A stretch of 64,000 nt of DNA from an uncultured Bacteroides sp. (GTDB lineage: Bacteria; Bacteroidota; Bacteroidia; Bacteroidales; Bacteroidaceae). Position numbers and translations under genes: made by a program. The notes under the pieces are model-generated. The model was not told where the DNA came from, ran no database searches, and worked only from the letters and a program-made list of their open reading frames with translations. The DNA is taken from assembly GCA_900766195.1 (NCBI GenBank), contig CAAFUN010000003.1, positions 137,239 to 201,238 on the forward strand. Reading direction: 5' to 3'. Positions 26,341 through 35,658 of this stretch are shown here, one piece after another; the first letter of the stretch is position 1; each line of letters opens with the position of its first letter.

Positions 26341-27330
26341 TTAGGAGCAGGTTATTTCGGAAAAATTTATACTATCGAAAATATCAAATAATTCTTCTAC
26401 CGATTCGGTACGGAGCATCGCAATACGCGTGTCGCGGAAGTTGGGAATACCCTTAAACAGAGGTGTTGCAGCCAAATGACGACGTACGTGTATCAGTCCC
26501 CGACGCTCGTCAAGCCGCTCCACACTGTCTTTCACCTCCTGACGCAACACATCCAGATACCACTCAGGCGATTCGGGAGTCAGAAGCTCACCCGTGTTCA
26601 AGTAATGCTTCACCTCACGGAATATCCAGGGGCGACCTACACTACCCCGTCCTATCATGACGGCATCTACTCCGTAGCGTTCAAAACCTTCCTTTGCCTT
26701 TGCCGCAGTGGTGATGTCACCGTTACCTATTATGGGGATGTGCATGCGTGGGTTCTCCTTCACCGCTCCGATGAGCGTCCAGTCCGCTTCACCCGTGTAC
26801 ATTTGTGCTCGAGTACGACCGTGTATAGTTAATGCGGCAATGCCACAGTCTTGCAACTGCTCCGCCAGTTCCACTATAATTTTATGATCGGCATCCCAAC
26901 CCAGGCGGGTCTTTACCGTCACCGGAATGTTAACTGCCTTTACCACCTCACGCGTAATGTCGAGCATCAACGGTATATTTTGAAGCATTCCTGCACCGGC
27001 ACCTTTGCCGGCAACCCGTTTTACGGGACAACCAAAGTTAATGTCGAGCAAATCGGGTTTAGCCTCCTCCACAATGCGTGCAGCTTCACACATCGTGTCC
27101 ACCTCTCGCCCGTAAATTTGAATGGCCACAGGACGTTCCTCATCGCATATGGTAAGTTTCTGCGTGGTCTTGTTCACCAAACGGACCAAGGCATCGCTCG
27201 ACACAAATTCAGTGTACACCATATCTGCGCCAAACCGCTTACACATCAGTCGGAAAGCAGGGTCGGTCACATCTTCCATCGGTGCCAAGAAAACGGGCTT
27301 CTCACCCAAATCTATATTTCCTATCTTCAT
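26341..27330 (-). CDS. dusB: tRNA-dihydrouridine synthase
   Basis: A 329-residue flavoenzyme reducing uridines in tRNA. FLAPMEDVTDPAFR starts the FMN barrel, DINFGCPVKRVAGKGAGAGML carries the catalytic Cys near residue 100, and IPIIGNGDI plus AVMIGRGSVGRPWIF complete the FMN phosphate site. The C-terminal helical domain begins near residue 245. Sequence style is closest to DusB, the ancestral type. It is convergent with the LacI gene (21-bp gap) and divergent from a DUF2059 gene. Confidence 0.93.
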   Translation of the reverse strand: MKIGNIDLGEKPVFLAPMEDVTDPAFRLMCKRFGADMVYTEFVSSDALVRLVNKTTQKLTICDEERPVAIQIYGREVDTMCEAARIVEEAKPDLLDINFGCPVKRVAGKGAGAGMLQNIPLMLDITREVVKAVNIPVTVKTRLGWDADHKIIVELAEQLQDCGIAALTIHGRTRAQMYTGEADWTLIGAVKENPRMHIPIIGNGDITTAAKAKEGFERYGVDAVMIGRGSVGRPWIFREVKHYLNTGELLTPESPEWYLDVLRQEVKDSVERLDERRGLIHVRRHLAATPLFKGIPNFRDTRIAMLRTESVEELFDIFDSINFSEITCS

Positions 27331-27391
27331 TGATTACAAATTATTTTTACTAAATAAAAGGCCATTGGACTGCAAAGTAACAAAAAAAAAG

Positions 27392-27399
27392 TATCTTTG
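27392..27399 (+). promoter_or_regulatory. Candidate -7 box (TATCTTTG) for the DUF2059 gene
   Basis: Exact TAnnTTTG match 33 bp before the start codon. No -33 box was recognised. Confidence 0.55.
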
Positions 27400-27432
27400 A
27401 CAGTCTAATAGAAATCAAAACAAAAAGAAAGA

Positions 27433-27897
27433 ATGAAAAGCACGTTAATCTCACTGGCACTATTTGTCCTGTTCCTCACGCTACCCACAGTATCCGCCTC
27501 GGCACAAAGCCAAGACGACGCTTACAAGCAAACGCTTAAAACAATGATGACGGCATCCGGAGTTATACAAACGTCCGAAACCTTGCTTACGCAAATGATT
27601 GTTATGATGAAACAAAATGCAACAGGAGTTGCTGATAGCTTCTGGGACGACTTTGCCGGACAATACAAAGAGAAGTTTCAAAACCGAATGACGGAATTAT
27701 ACATTCCTATCTACCAAAAATACCTGACCATAGACGACCTTAAGCAAATTATTGCTTTCTATGAATCGCCAGTCGGTAAAAAGCTGGCATCAGTCACTCC
27801 TGCCATGACTGCCGAAGGCATGCAATTGGGACAACAATTGGGCATGGAAATAGCAACTCAGATACAAAAAGAGCTGAAAGCCAAAGAAAACCAATAA
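27433..27897 (+). CDS. DUF2059-domain exported protein
   Basis: A 154-residue protein with a signal peptide (LISLALFVLFLTLPTVSASA, cleavage near AQS). The helical remainder contains IPIYQKYLTIDDLKQIIAFYESPVGKK, the conserved core of DUF2059, with Gln/Met-rich helices on both sides. It is periplasmic by prediction, with unknown function. It is transcribed alone from its own promoter. Confidence 0.85.
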   Translation: MKSTLISLALFVLFLTLPTVSASAQSQDDAYKQTLKTMMTASGVIQTSETLLTQMIVMMKQNATGVADSFWDDFAGQYKEKFQNRMTELYIPIYQKYLTIDDLKQIIAFYESPVGKKLASVTPAMTAEGMQLGQQLGMEIATQIQKELKAKENQ

Positions 27898-28340
27898 AGC
27901 AGATTCATCAACAAAAGCCATAAAGCAGACAATAGCATCCGTCCTTCGGCCGGTAATCATGCCCCAACAAGCAGCTTCTGATATAACAATACAAGGCTCA
28001 GATTATTATTTTCCAAAGCTTTAAAAATATTATGTAAGCCTTACAGCGATATTTCACTCCCTAGCTGAAAGAGGTCGTAGGGCATAATCTAATCTTATAA
28101 AATACTTTTTTATTAGTTTTATGTTATACCTTTGCCGTCTCAAACCGATCTTTTAGGGTTTGAAATTTGTTTAGTATCACCAATTTGTAATATTCATATC
28201 GTATTGAATCGTTATAAGGGTCTATCGATGAGCTGTGAAGCATAAGGTTGTGCAATTTCAGTAAACCACTTCTTCATCCCGCACCTACAGGCGTAGAAAT
28301 CAGTCAATATCGGTATGCCCCATTACTATAAAACAAAAAG
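27898..28340 (+). promoter_or_regulatory. 443-bp gap: promoter and long leader of the U32 gene
   Basis: TACCTTTG at 28127-28134 is an exact -7 box, about 205 bp before the next start codon, so the mRNA would have an unusually long 5' leader. CAAACC/GGTTTG (28142-28163) could form a hairpin at its 5' end. I see no gene and no riboswitch class I can name in this stretch. Confidence 0.5.
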
Positions 28341-29618
28341 ATGAGTCCAAAGGATATAAAAGAACTGGAAATAATGGCCCCCGTAGGGTCGCGTGAATCA
28401 CTTGCCGCTGCCATACAAGCCGGGGCAGACTCTATCTATTTCGGTATAGAGAATCTGAACATGCGTGCTCGCTCGGCCAATACATTTACCATTAACGACC
28501 TGCACGAGATAGCCCGCACGTGCAATGAACACGGCATGAAAAGCTATCTCACCGTAAACACCATTATTTATGACAATGATGTGGCGCTGATGCACACCAT
28601 TGTCGATGCAGCCAAAGAAGCCGGAATATCCGCCATCATTGCAGCCGATGTAGCGGTGATGAGTTACGCCCGACAGATAGAGCAAGAGGTACACCTCTCC
28701 ACTCAACTAAATATTTCCAACGTAGATGCTCTACGCTTCTACGCACATTTTGCCGACGTCGTGGTACTGGCTCGCGAACTCAACATGGAGCAAGTGGCCG
28801 AAATACACCGCCACATTTGCGAAGAAAACATCTGCGGCCCTTCCGGACAACAGGTACGTATCGAGATGTTCTGCCACGGTGCACTCTGCATGGCCGTATC
28901 CGGCAAATGCTACCTATCACTGCACGAGATGAATCACTCCGCCAACCGTGGTGCCTGCATGCAGATCTGTCGTCGCTCCTATAACGTACGCGACAAGGAG
29001 ACGAATGTGGAACTAGAAGTAGACAATGAATATATCATGTCACCCAAAGACCTAAAAACCATCCATTTCATAAATAAAATGCTGGATGCAGGAGTAAGGG
29101 TATTCAAAATAGAAGGACGTGCTCGTGGACCCGAGTATGTGCGCACGGTAGTAGAGTGCTACAAAGAAGCCATACAGTCCTATCTGGACGATACCTTTAC
29201 AGATGAAAAGATTGAAGCATGGGATACACGTCTCAAGACTGTCTTCAACCGCGGTTTCTGGGACGGCTACTACCTAGGTCAACGTCTGGGTGAGTGGACT
29301 AAGAATTACGGTTCGGCCGCCACAGAACGCAAAATTTATGTAGGCAAAGGCATCAAATACTTCTCCAACCTTGGTGTAGCCGAGTTTTTGATAGAAGCTG
29401 CCGAGATCAATGTAGGCGATAAGCTGCTAATTACCGGTCCCACTACAGGAGCGGTATTCACTACACTAGACGAGGCTCGCGTAGATCTCCAGTCCGTACA
29501 GACGGTAAAGCAGGGGGAACATTTCTCCATGAAGTGTGACAAGATACGTCCTAGTGACAAGCTCTATAAGCTCGTCTCTACGGAGGAACTGAAAAAGTTT
29601 AAAGGACTAGATAAATAG
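28341..29618 (+). CDS. U32-family protein, probable tRNA U34 hydroxylation factor (TrhP-like)
   Basis: A 425-residue protein. The N terminus LEIMAPVGSRESLAAAIQAGADSIYFG is the U32 barrel start; the family signature IEMFCHGALCMAVSGKCYLS lies near residue 175, followed by GACMQICRR. These cysteines are typical of the radical/Fe-S type U32 proteins. Despite the peptidase name, characterised bacterial relatives (TrhP/YegQ, RlhA) act in prephenate-dependent hydroxylation of tRNA or rRNA. The length and C-terminal beta domain (about residues 330-415) fit TrhP better than RlhA. Partner genes are not adjacent. Confidence 0.85.
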   Translation: MSPKDIKELEIMAPVGSRESLAAAIQAGADSIYFGIENLNMRARSANTFTINDLHEIARTCNEHGMKSYLTVNTIIYDNDVALMHTIVDAAKEAGISAIIAADVAVMSYARQIEQEVHLSTQLNISNVDALRFYAHFADVVVLARELNMEQVAEIHRHICEENICGPSGQQVRIEMFCHGALCMAVSGKCYLSLHEMNHSANRGACMQICRRSYNVRDKETNVELEVDNEYIMSPKDLKTIHFINKMLDAGVRVFKIEGRARGPEYVRTVVECYKEAIQSYLDDTFTDEKIEAWDTRLKTVFNRGFWDGYYLGQRLGEWTKNYGSAATERKIYVGKGIKYFSNLGVAEFLIEAAEINVGDKLLITGPTTGAVFTTLDEARVDLQSVQTVKQGEHFSMKCDKIRPSDKLYKLVSTEELKKFKGLDK

Positions 29619-29723
29619 AACATTACTTACAGTAGAGAATGGTAAATATCCACTGGGGATATTTACCCCCGAAAGGCAAAATGTGAAAGACTAAATATAA
29701 GTAACTTTAGTATATATATTATA

Positions 29724-30143
29724 GTGGAACAAAAAGAAGACAAATATATTTATCAATTGGAGATGAAAGTTCGTGACTATGAGTGCGATTTACAAGGTAT
29801 TGTCAACAATGCCAACTATCAGCACTATTTGGAGCATACCCGCCACGAGTTTCTCTCCTCTATCGGTGCTAGTTTTTCCGATCTACACAATCAAGGCATT
29901 GACCCCGTAGTGGCACGCATCAACATAGCTTTCAAGATCCCTTTGAAAAGTGGAGATGAATTCATCTCGAAACTATATCTTAAGAAAGAAGGCATCAAAT
30001 ATGTCTTCTTTCAAGACATTTTCAGAAAGAGTGATAACAAAGTGGCCATCAAAGCCACTGTTGATACGGTATGTTTGGAAAACGGTAGGTTGACAGATAG
30101 CGAGCTCTTCCGTAAGATTTTTGCCTCTTACCTGCTGCAATAG
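29724..30143 (+). CDS. 4HBT hotdog-fold acyl-CoA thioesterase (YbgC/FadM type)
   Basis: A 139-residue hotdog-fold protein. DLQGIVNNANYQHYLEHTRHEFL near residue 20 is the active-site loop and long helix of the YbgC/FadM subgroup; FKIPLKSGDEFISKLYLKKEG continues the sheet. It begins with GTG, and the next ATG in frame is 39 bp inside and would cut the first strand, so GTG is preferred. The natural acyl thioester is unknown. It stands between the U32 gene and an alpha/beta hydrolase gene. Confidence 0.88.
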   Translation: MEQKEDKYIYQLEMKVRDYECDLQGIVNNANYQHYLEHTRHEFLSSIGASFSDLHNQGIDPVVARINIAFKIPLKSGDEFISKLYLKKEGIKYVFFQDIFRKSDNKVAIKATVDTVCLENGRLTDSELFRKIFASYLLQ

Positions 30144-30200
30144 TGGTAGCCGGTAGCTAAAGCCCACTTTATCACGAAAGACCTTTCATCCGAAACTAAT

Positions 30201-31199
30201 ATGAGCAAAAAGTATTGTATTATAAATTCTGCTAAAAGTTGTACAGGGCTAAGACATTTCGCTTCTTTGAGGCAAATATGCCTTTTCGCCTTGCTAATCC
30301 TTGCATCTCTGAATCAAGTGAAAGCCCAATCGTTGGATGTGAATATGGAGGACATCACCTTTAAGAGCGAGGGAATCAGCTTGGCCGGTACTATCTACAC
30401 TCCTCGACATCCGTATGCTGCGGTAGTTATTGTACATGGTTCCGACAAACAGCCTCGAATGAGAGAGTTTGCATTGCTCCTTGCAAAAAATGGTATTTCG
30501 GTATTGACCTACGACAAACGTGGAGTCGGCGAATCAGGTGGCACTTATGTCGGCCCTGAGGTAGGTACCAACAACATATCCCAAGACAATCTGACCCTAT
30601 TAGCTGAAGACGCAAATGCAGCTGTAAATATAATCCATAAGAAGAATAAAAGAGTACCCGTCGGTCTGGTTGGATTTAGCCAAGCTGGATGGATAATCCC
30701 TATTGCTGCAAGCAAAAACCAACTTGTAAATTTCATGGTCTTGTTCAGCGGGTCTGTTGTCCCAACTCTCGAACAACTCCGATTCCAATTTTTCACAAAC
30801 GGAAGAGTCGATTTCTGGGATAACCATACCGAAGCAGAGGCTCGCGAACATGTGCGTAATGACATAGACCGCTATAAATTTGTCAACACCGATCCGCTCG
30901 ATGCTCTGGGCAAACTATCCATTCCAGGACTTTGGCTCTTTGGAAATAAGGACATACAAGTTCCTGTGGGTTTATCAATAGAACGCCTCAACGTACTCAA
31001 AGCTCAAGGCAAGCCCTACGAATATTGCCTGTTTTCAACACTGGGGCATAATGTAGCATTCACGCCCTCTACCGAACCCGTTGACATTGCCATTCAGTGG
31101 ATTAAGAACAGAAGGATTTACATAAAACATCAGACTACAGAAAAGGATACAACAAAAAGCTATTGGATGAAAGGTGAAAGGCACTACATAAAAAAGTGA
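30201..31199 (+). CDS. Alpha/beta hydrolase, exported
   Basis: A 332-residue protein. An unusually long N region (about 25 residues, basic) precedes the hydrophobic signal segment ICLFALLILASLNQVKA, with cleavage near AQS; a shorter start is possible but no better-placed ATG exists. The fold markers are VVIVHGSDKQPRMREFA (oxyanion), LTYDKRGVGESGG, nucleophile elbow GFSQAG near residue 158, GLWLFGNKDIQVP with the acid, and LGHNVAF with the His. The hydrolysed ester or peptide is unknown; it belongs to the S9/dienelactone hydrolase-like group. Confidence 0.85.
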   Translation: MSKKYCIINSAKSCTGLRHFASLRQICLFALLILASLNQVKAQSLDVNMEDITFKSEGISLAGTIYTPRHPYAAVVIVHGSDKQPRMREFALLLAKNGISVLTYDKRGVGESGGTYVGPEVGTNNISQDNLTLLAEDANAAVNIIHKKNKRVPVGLVGFSQAGWIIPIAASKNQLVNFMVLFSGSVVPTLEQLRFQFFTNGRVDFWDNHTEAEAREHVRNDIDRYKFVNTDPLDALGKLSIPGLWLFGNKDIQVPVGLSIERLNVLKAQGKPYEYCLFSTLGHNVAFTPSTEPVDIAIQWIKNRRIYIKHQTTEKDTTKSYWMKGERHYIKK

Positions 31200-31265
31200 A
31201 ATCAATATAAGCAAAACAATAAAGTTAACACTAAAGAGTATTGTGAAATAAAAAGTTAACCTGAA

Positions 31266-32381
31266 ATGAATGAAGAGGAATGTATATTCAGTATAGCCCT
31301 CACCCAGATACCGGGCATAGGACACATCGGTGCCAAACGACTGATTGACACTATAGGAAGCGCAACGGACGTGTTCCGCCTACGAAAAGAATTGCCTCAA
31401 CGCATACCGGGACTGAACCCTACGGTTGCCGAGGCATTGGATTGTCCTGAAGCCTTGACTTATGCAGAGCGTGAGATGCAATTCGTTACTAAGAACAAGA
31501 TAGCCTGCCTTACACTTAAAGACAGCAGATACCCTTCACGTTTACGCGAATGTGAGGATGCACCCATCGTACTTTACTTCAAAGGCAATACTGACCTCAA
31601 TCGTTTGAAAGTAATCTGCATGGTAGGTACACGCCAAGCCACAGACTATGGTAAGCAGTTTTGCACAGATTTTCTGCGCGACCTGCAATGCCTCTGCCCC
31701 GATGTGTTGGTAGTGAGCGGATTGGCCTACGGTATAGACATTCACGCGCATAAGGCGGCATTGGCCTGTAACCTACCCACCGTTGGAGTACTGGCTCACG
31801 GATTAGATCGTATCTACCCTGCCGTACATCGAAAGACAGCTATAGACATGTTGAAGAATGGCGGACTACTCACGGAATTTCCTTCTGCTACCAATCCAGA
31901 CCGTTACAACTTTGTAAGTCGCAACCGTATTGTAGCTGGAATGAGCGATGCTACCATTGTAGTTGAGTCAGGAGCCAAAGGCGGTTCACTTATCACAGCC
32001 GATCTGGCAAGTGGCTATCATCGCGACTGCTTTGCCCTACCTGGAAGAATCACCGACAGTGCGTCTATAGGCTGCAACGAATTGATCAAGGACAACAAAG
32101 CCGCCCTCATCCAGTCTACTGAAGACTTTGTCGAATCAATAGGCTGGACACAGACAGACCATAGCCTGTCGAAGACAGAGATACAGCGCGAGCTCTTTCC
32201 CGATCTTACAACAGAAGAACAACAGATTATGCAGATTTTAGGTTCGAGCAAGGAGTTGCATATCAATGAACTGGTTGTTGAAACCAACATCCCTGTCAAT
32301 CAGATGAGTGCATTGCTCTTTGAATTGGAAATGAAAGGGCTAGTCAAAGTATTGGCAGGCGGGATGTACAGAACACTTTAA
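31266..32381 (+). CDS. dprA: DNA processing protein DprA
   Basis: A 371-residue protein. An N-terminal helix-hairpin-helix-like region (LTQIPGIGHIGAKRLIDTIG) precedes the Rossmann domain with CMVGTRQATDYG, VVSGLAYGIDIHAHKAAL and SRNRIVAGMSDATIVVESGAKGGSL reading as the standard DprA/Smf core. The C-terminal 70 residues (LTTEEQQIMQILG, INELVVETNIPVNQMSALL) form the winged-helix domain. DprA loads RecA on incoming single strands during transformation and is widely kept in Bacteroides. It converges with the PAP2 gene 43 bp downstream. Confidence 0.95.
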   Translation: MNEEECIFSIALTQIPGIGHIGAKRLIDTIGSATDVFRLRKELPQRIPGLNPTVAEALDCPEALTYAEREMQFVTKNKIACLTLKDSRYPSRLRECEDAPIVLYFKGNTDLNRLKVICMVGTRQATDYGKQFCTDFLRDLQCLCPDVLVVSGLAYGIDIHAHKAALACNLPTVGVLAHGLDRIYPAVHRKTAIDMLKNGGLLTEFPSATNPDRYNFVSRNRIVAGMSDATIVVESGAKGGSLITADLASGYHRDCFALPGRITDSASIGCNELIKDNKAALIQSTEDFVESIGWTQTDHSLSKTEIQRELFPDLTTEEQQIMQILGSSKELHINELVVETNIPVNQMSALLFELEMKGLVKVLAGGMYRTL

Positions 32382-32424
32382 CAGTGAAGAGGGTTAGTAA
32401 AAAACGCATATTATCCTCACCTCA

Positions 32425-33390
32425 TCATTTAAACATGGGCACTGTAAACCATCGTTTAAACATCCACACCACAAAATAATATATGATGAAGGCCGAAACG
32501 AAACCGGCAAATGCATCTATTGCATAATGCGCCTGGATATAAACCGTAGCTCCGCAAAGCAACAGATAAAAAGGAAATAGACAACCAAACAATATTTTAT
32601 TGCCACGCCAAGCTATAATCATCAAGATGGTGGAAATGCCCACGTGCGAACTGGGAAAAGCAGCCGTGGGGCGTTCGCCTATACTCTGCGACCCTTCTAC
32701 CAGATTATAGAAGAATCCGTGATCATAACCAGGACCCGGTAACAGTTCTTGATGATGGTTGAAGTAATCACCGATGGCTGGAAATACTCCCTTAGCCACA
32801 TTATCGTCGCCTATTGCAGGGAAATAAAACTGCGGACCTGCCACAGGAACAAATATATATATAAGGTAGTAAACAAAAAAAGAAGTAACCAACACAAAAG
32901 AAATTTCTTCAAACCGATCAAAACATTTAATAAAATAGAACATCACTACGATCAATATCATAGGATAATAAAAGAAGTATCCCATATTGAGCGGTTCACT
33001 CACCCACATGTGAGGAAAATTCAGACAGAACCATACCGCCGGTTGCCCACTGAATAACCACTGTTCGGTCGAAGCAAAAATATGATCAAGATTAGGAAAA
33101 ATACGGTTGAATTCAAATGTATCCGGATACCAATAAGACAGCAAAGACATCTGTATAGCGATACGTACGAAAGCCGAAAATTTACATGGTGCTAGTCGAT
33201 AGAGATACATCAACAAAAATGTCACTCCTACAATCAAGCTACGTTCAAACAACATGCGCACCGGGTGATCCATCTCTTGAAAAAGATACAGAATCAAAAT
33301 GGAAGTCAACAAAGTGTATATCAGCGTGATCTTCTCAACGGCAAACAATCCCTTTCGGGTATCTACCTTTTTAAATAAGTTTAAAGCCAT
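32425..33390 (-). CDS. PAP2-superfamily membrane phosphatase/transferase
   Basis: A 321-residue protein with about seven membrane helices. The phosphatase motifs are present late: AFPSSHVGISTILMI near residue 242 and AHYAIDAFAGF near 290, with the two catalytic histidines. The length and long N-terminal membrane part resemble inositol-phosphoceramide synthase or lipid phosphotransferase (AUR1-like) members rather than small undecaprenyl phosphatases. The start overlaps the end of the epimerase gene by 10 bp, so translation is coupled. Given that Bacteroides makes sphingolipids, a lipid head-group reaction is plausible but unproven. Confidence 0.82.
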   Translation of the reverse strand: MALNLFKKVDTRKGLFAVEKITLIYTLLTSILILYLFQEMDHPVRMLFERSLIVGVTFLLMYLYRLAPCKFSAFVRIAIQMSLLSYWYPDTFEFNRIFPNLDHIFASTEQWLFSGQPAVWFCLNFPHMWVSEPLNMGYFFYYPMILIVVMFYFIKCFDRFEEISFVLVTSFFVYYLIYIFVPVAGPQFYFPAIGDDNVAKGVFPAIGDYFNHHQELLPGPGYDHGFFYNLVEGSQSIGERPTAAFPSSHVGISTILMIIAWRGNKILFGCLFPFYLLLCGATVYIQAHYAIDAFAGFVSAFIIYYFVVWMFKRWFTVPMFK

Positions 33391-34391
33391 CCCTCGTTTT
33401 TATACCAAGCAACAGTTTCTTTCACTCCTCTTTCCAAATTATATTTAGGGCTAAAACCCAAATCCTTCTCGGCAGGAGTAATATCACACCGCCAGTTGCG
33501 TTGTTTCATTATTTTATATTTATCCGAATTCAGCGTGCTGGACTTCTTTCGACACACTGCCAAAAATTCGGCCAGCAAAGATACAACTTTCAAGACAATT
33601 AGAGGACATGTCAGGCGAATAACAAACGGATTACCTAATTCTTTTCTGATTAAATCCGAAAAAGTACGACTCTGGTAAACATTACCGTCCGTCAGAAAGT
33701 AAGAACGTCCTGCTATTTGTTTCTCAATACCTAGAAAGACCGCCTGAACGACATCCTTTACGTATACAAAAGTCAAATCCTGTCTGTGAAATCCTACTGC
33801 AAAGTCTGTATGCTGTCGAATGGATTTTACCATCAGAAAGTAATCTTTCTCACGCGGGCCATACACTCCGGTGGGACGGTAAATAACATAAGGAAAGCCT
33901 TTGAGCGACGCTATATAGTGCTCGGCTTTCAGTTTGCTTTGTCCGTAGGCAGTATTAGGGCAAGGAACATCTGTATCTTCAATAGGCTGATAAGACTCTT
34001 CGCGGATAGGGCCAAATACACTGAGCGTACTAATCAAGGCAAATTGCCGGGGCACCATATCTAATCCAATCAAGCAGTCTACCAAATTTTTAGTCTGTAC
34101 AAAATTAACCTTCTCAAAGTCTCGCTTATCTGCACATTTGGTGACACCGGCACAATGAACCACATAGTCAAACCGTCCAAAGGCATCGACGTGCTCCTTC
34201 AACTGTGCCCGTAGTGTCTCTGGATGCGCGCAATCCATTTCAAGAAAGTGAATCCGGCTATCCGCGAGGTACATCCGGCTACTTGTGGGACGCACTCCTG
34301 CCCATACCTCAAAGTTACGCTTCAAGGCTTCTTCCACTATAAAACTTCCGATAAATCCGCTGGCCCCTGTTATTAATATGCTTTCCACCAA
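33381..34391 (-). CDS. NAD-dependent epimerase/dehydratase (extended SDR)
   Basis: A 336-residue extended short-chain dehydrogenase. The nucleotide motif is ITGASGFIGSFIVEEAL, and the catalytic YGQSKLKAEHYI gives YxxxK near residue 148, with Ser in LISTLSVFG and YRPTGVYGPREKDYF after it. These resemble sugar-nucleotide or sterol/dihydroflavonol-type enzymes; no single substrate stands out. The coupled PAP2 gene suggests a lipid-linked or glycolipid role. A short inverted-repeat element lies just upstream of the start. Confidence 0.85.
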   Translation of the reverse strand: MVESILITGASGFIGSFIVEEALKRNFEVWAGVRPTSSRMYLADSRIHFLEMDCAHPETLRAQLKEHVDAFGRFDYVVHCAGVTKCADKRDFEKVNFVQTKNLVDCLIGLDMVPRQFALISTLSVFGPIREESYQPIEDTDVPCPNTAYGQSKLKAEHYIASLKGFPYVIYRPTGVYGPREKDYFLMVKSIRQHTDFAVGFHRQDLTFVYVKDVVQAVFLGIEKQIAGRSYFLTDGNVYQSRTFSDLIRKELGNPFVIRLTCPLIVLKVVSLLAEFLAVCRKKSSTLNSDKYKIMKQRNWRCDITPAEKDLGFSPKYNLERGVKETVAWYKNEGWL

Positions 34392-34408
34392 AATAGTTAT
34401 TTATAATA

Positions 34409-34514
34409 AGAGCCTGTTTAAATATCCATTAGTACCATTATTCCGTTCCGTCATTCTGAGTATAAGCGAAGAGTCCATTATAAGGAATCTTCAATAGAAG
34501 TTGAAACAAGCTCT
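34409..34514. repeat. MITE-sized inverted-repeat element
   Basis: A 106-bp stretch bounded by AGAGCCTGTTT and AAACAAGCTCT, reverse complements except for one position. Inside it CCGTCATTCTGAG and GCGAAGAGTCC recall a dispersed repeat type known from many bacterial genomes. It sits directly before the epimerase gene. No transposase is nearby. Confidence 0.6.
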
Positions 34515-34536
34515 AATATTTTTTTGTAATTTGGTG

Positions 34537-34544
34537 CAAATTTA
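34537..34544 (-). promoter_or_regulatory. Candidate -7 box (TAAATTTG) upstream of the epimerase-PAP2 pair
   Basis: Exact minus-strand TAnnTTTG match about 145 bp before the epimerase start; if used, the inverted-repeat element lies in the mRNA leader. No clear -33 box. The remainder of this ~420-bp gap holds the SDR terminator and nothing else recognised. Confidence 0.4.
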
Positions 34545-34758
34545 GATATAAAGTACGATTTATACGTCGGTGATATAAAGAAAAAGTAGACCTATCATAG
34601 GAAAAATAGAAGTAAAGCCCTGTTTTCCAAACAAGAAGAAACAAAACGGGGTATGCCGAGCATCATCATGAGGTAACATATTACAATGAGTGAAGACTGT
34701 CTCATCGCATTACGAAATTTCAAAAATCAGCATCTTATCCAGTTTATACTAGATTACT

Positions 34759-34789
34759 AAAAAGGCAAGTGATTGCATCACTTGCCTTT
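34759..34789 (-). terminator. Rho-independent terminator of the SDR gene
   Basis: A 12-bp perfect stem (AAAGGCAAGTGA with its complement, 5-nt loop) followed on the minus strand by T5, 25 bp past the dehydrogenase stop codon. Confidence 0.9.
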
Positions 34790-34813
34790 CAAAAGAAGAT
34801 AAAATGCTCTTAA

Positions 34814-35569
34814 CTATCTCGTTGTATAGCCACCATTGGCAAATATTGTTTGTCCGGTAATCCACCAACCATCTGTTACTAAAAACTCTACTATCGGAGC
34901 AATATCCTTAATATCAGTCAAGCCTCCTAAAGCTGAAGCAGACTTATGGTATGCAACGGCACCCTCACTTTCCTGTCCATAAAAGAAAGGAGTATCCATT
35001 GGCCCCGGAGCAACCGCAGTTACTGAAATACCACGTGAGCCAAATTCCTTAGAAGCCGCTCTGGTGAAATGCTCAACCGGAGCCTTCGCACCTGCATAAG
35101 TTGAATAATCACCAGTGAACGCAGCCAATAAAGAAGTTACAATAGTATTAATCTTTCCATTGTCATTCAGCTTCCGACCCGCTTCCTGAATAAAGAAATA
35201 TGCTATCTTTGAATTGATGTCACTCATACTATCATATTCTTTTTCCGTCACGTCTAAAATAGGCTTCTTTAATACTTTACCAACAGTATTAATCGCAATA
35301 TCAACACCTCCGAATTTTTCGATAGCAGCATCAAAAAGCTTGGTAATATTCTTTGTATCGGTCAAATCGGCCTGAAACAAAAAAGCTTCTCCACCTGCAG
35401 ATGTAATATCCTTCAGAGTTTTCTCGGCATCTGCTTTTGTAGCATCACTGTTATAGTGAATAACCACTTTAGCACCTTTGCCCGCAAAATTGCGACTTAA
35501 TAGCCCACCTAAGTTTTTTGCACCACCTGCAATTAAAACTACTTTTCCTTTTAAATCATTTCTTGCCAT
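34814..35569 (-). CDS. Short-chain dehydrogenase/reductase
   Basis: A 251-residue classical SDR. The cofactor motif is GGAKNLGG (GxxxxG, slightly unlike the usual TGxxxGIG), with HYNSD after the second strand suggesting NADP preference. NTVG, TSLLAAFTG and YAGAK supply Asn, Ser, Tyr and Lys. ITGQTIFANGGYTTR is the standard C-terminal end. It resembles 3-oxoacyl-ACP reductase-like SDRs of unknown substrate. It is paired with a small AraC-type regulator upstream on the same strand (89-bp gap). Confidence 0.88.
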   Translation of the reverse strand: MARNDLKGKVVLIAGGAKNLGGLLSRNFAGKGAKVVIHYNSDATKADAEKTLKDITSAGGEAFLFQADLTDTKNITKLFDAAIEKFGGVDIAINTVGKVLKKPILDVTEKEYDSMSDINSKIAYFFIQEAGRKLNDNGKINTIVTSLLAAFTGDYSTYAGAKAPVEHFTRAASKEFGSRGISVTAVAPGPMDTPFFYGQESEGAVAYHKSASALGGLTDIKDIAPIVEFLVTDGWWITGQTIFANGGYTTR

Positions 35570-35658
35570 TTTCTTTATTGTTTAATGTTTTACAATTAAT
35601 GATACAAAGATGGGCTAGAAAAAGTTTTAAATCATGGTGAACTTTTCGGGAAATATGC

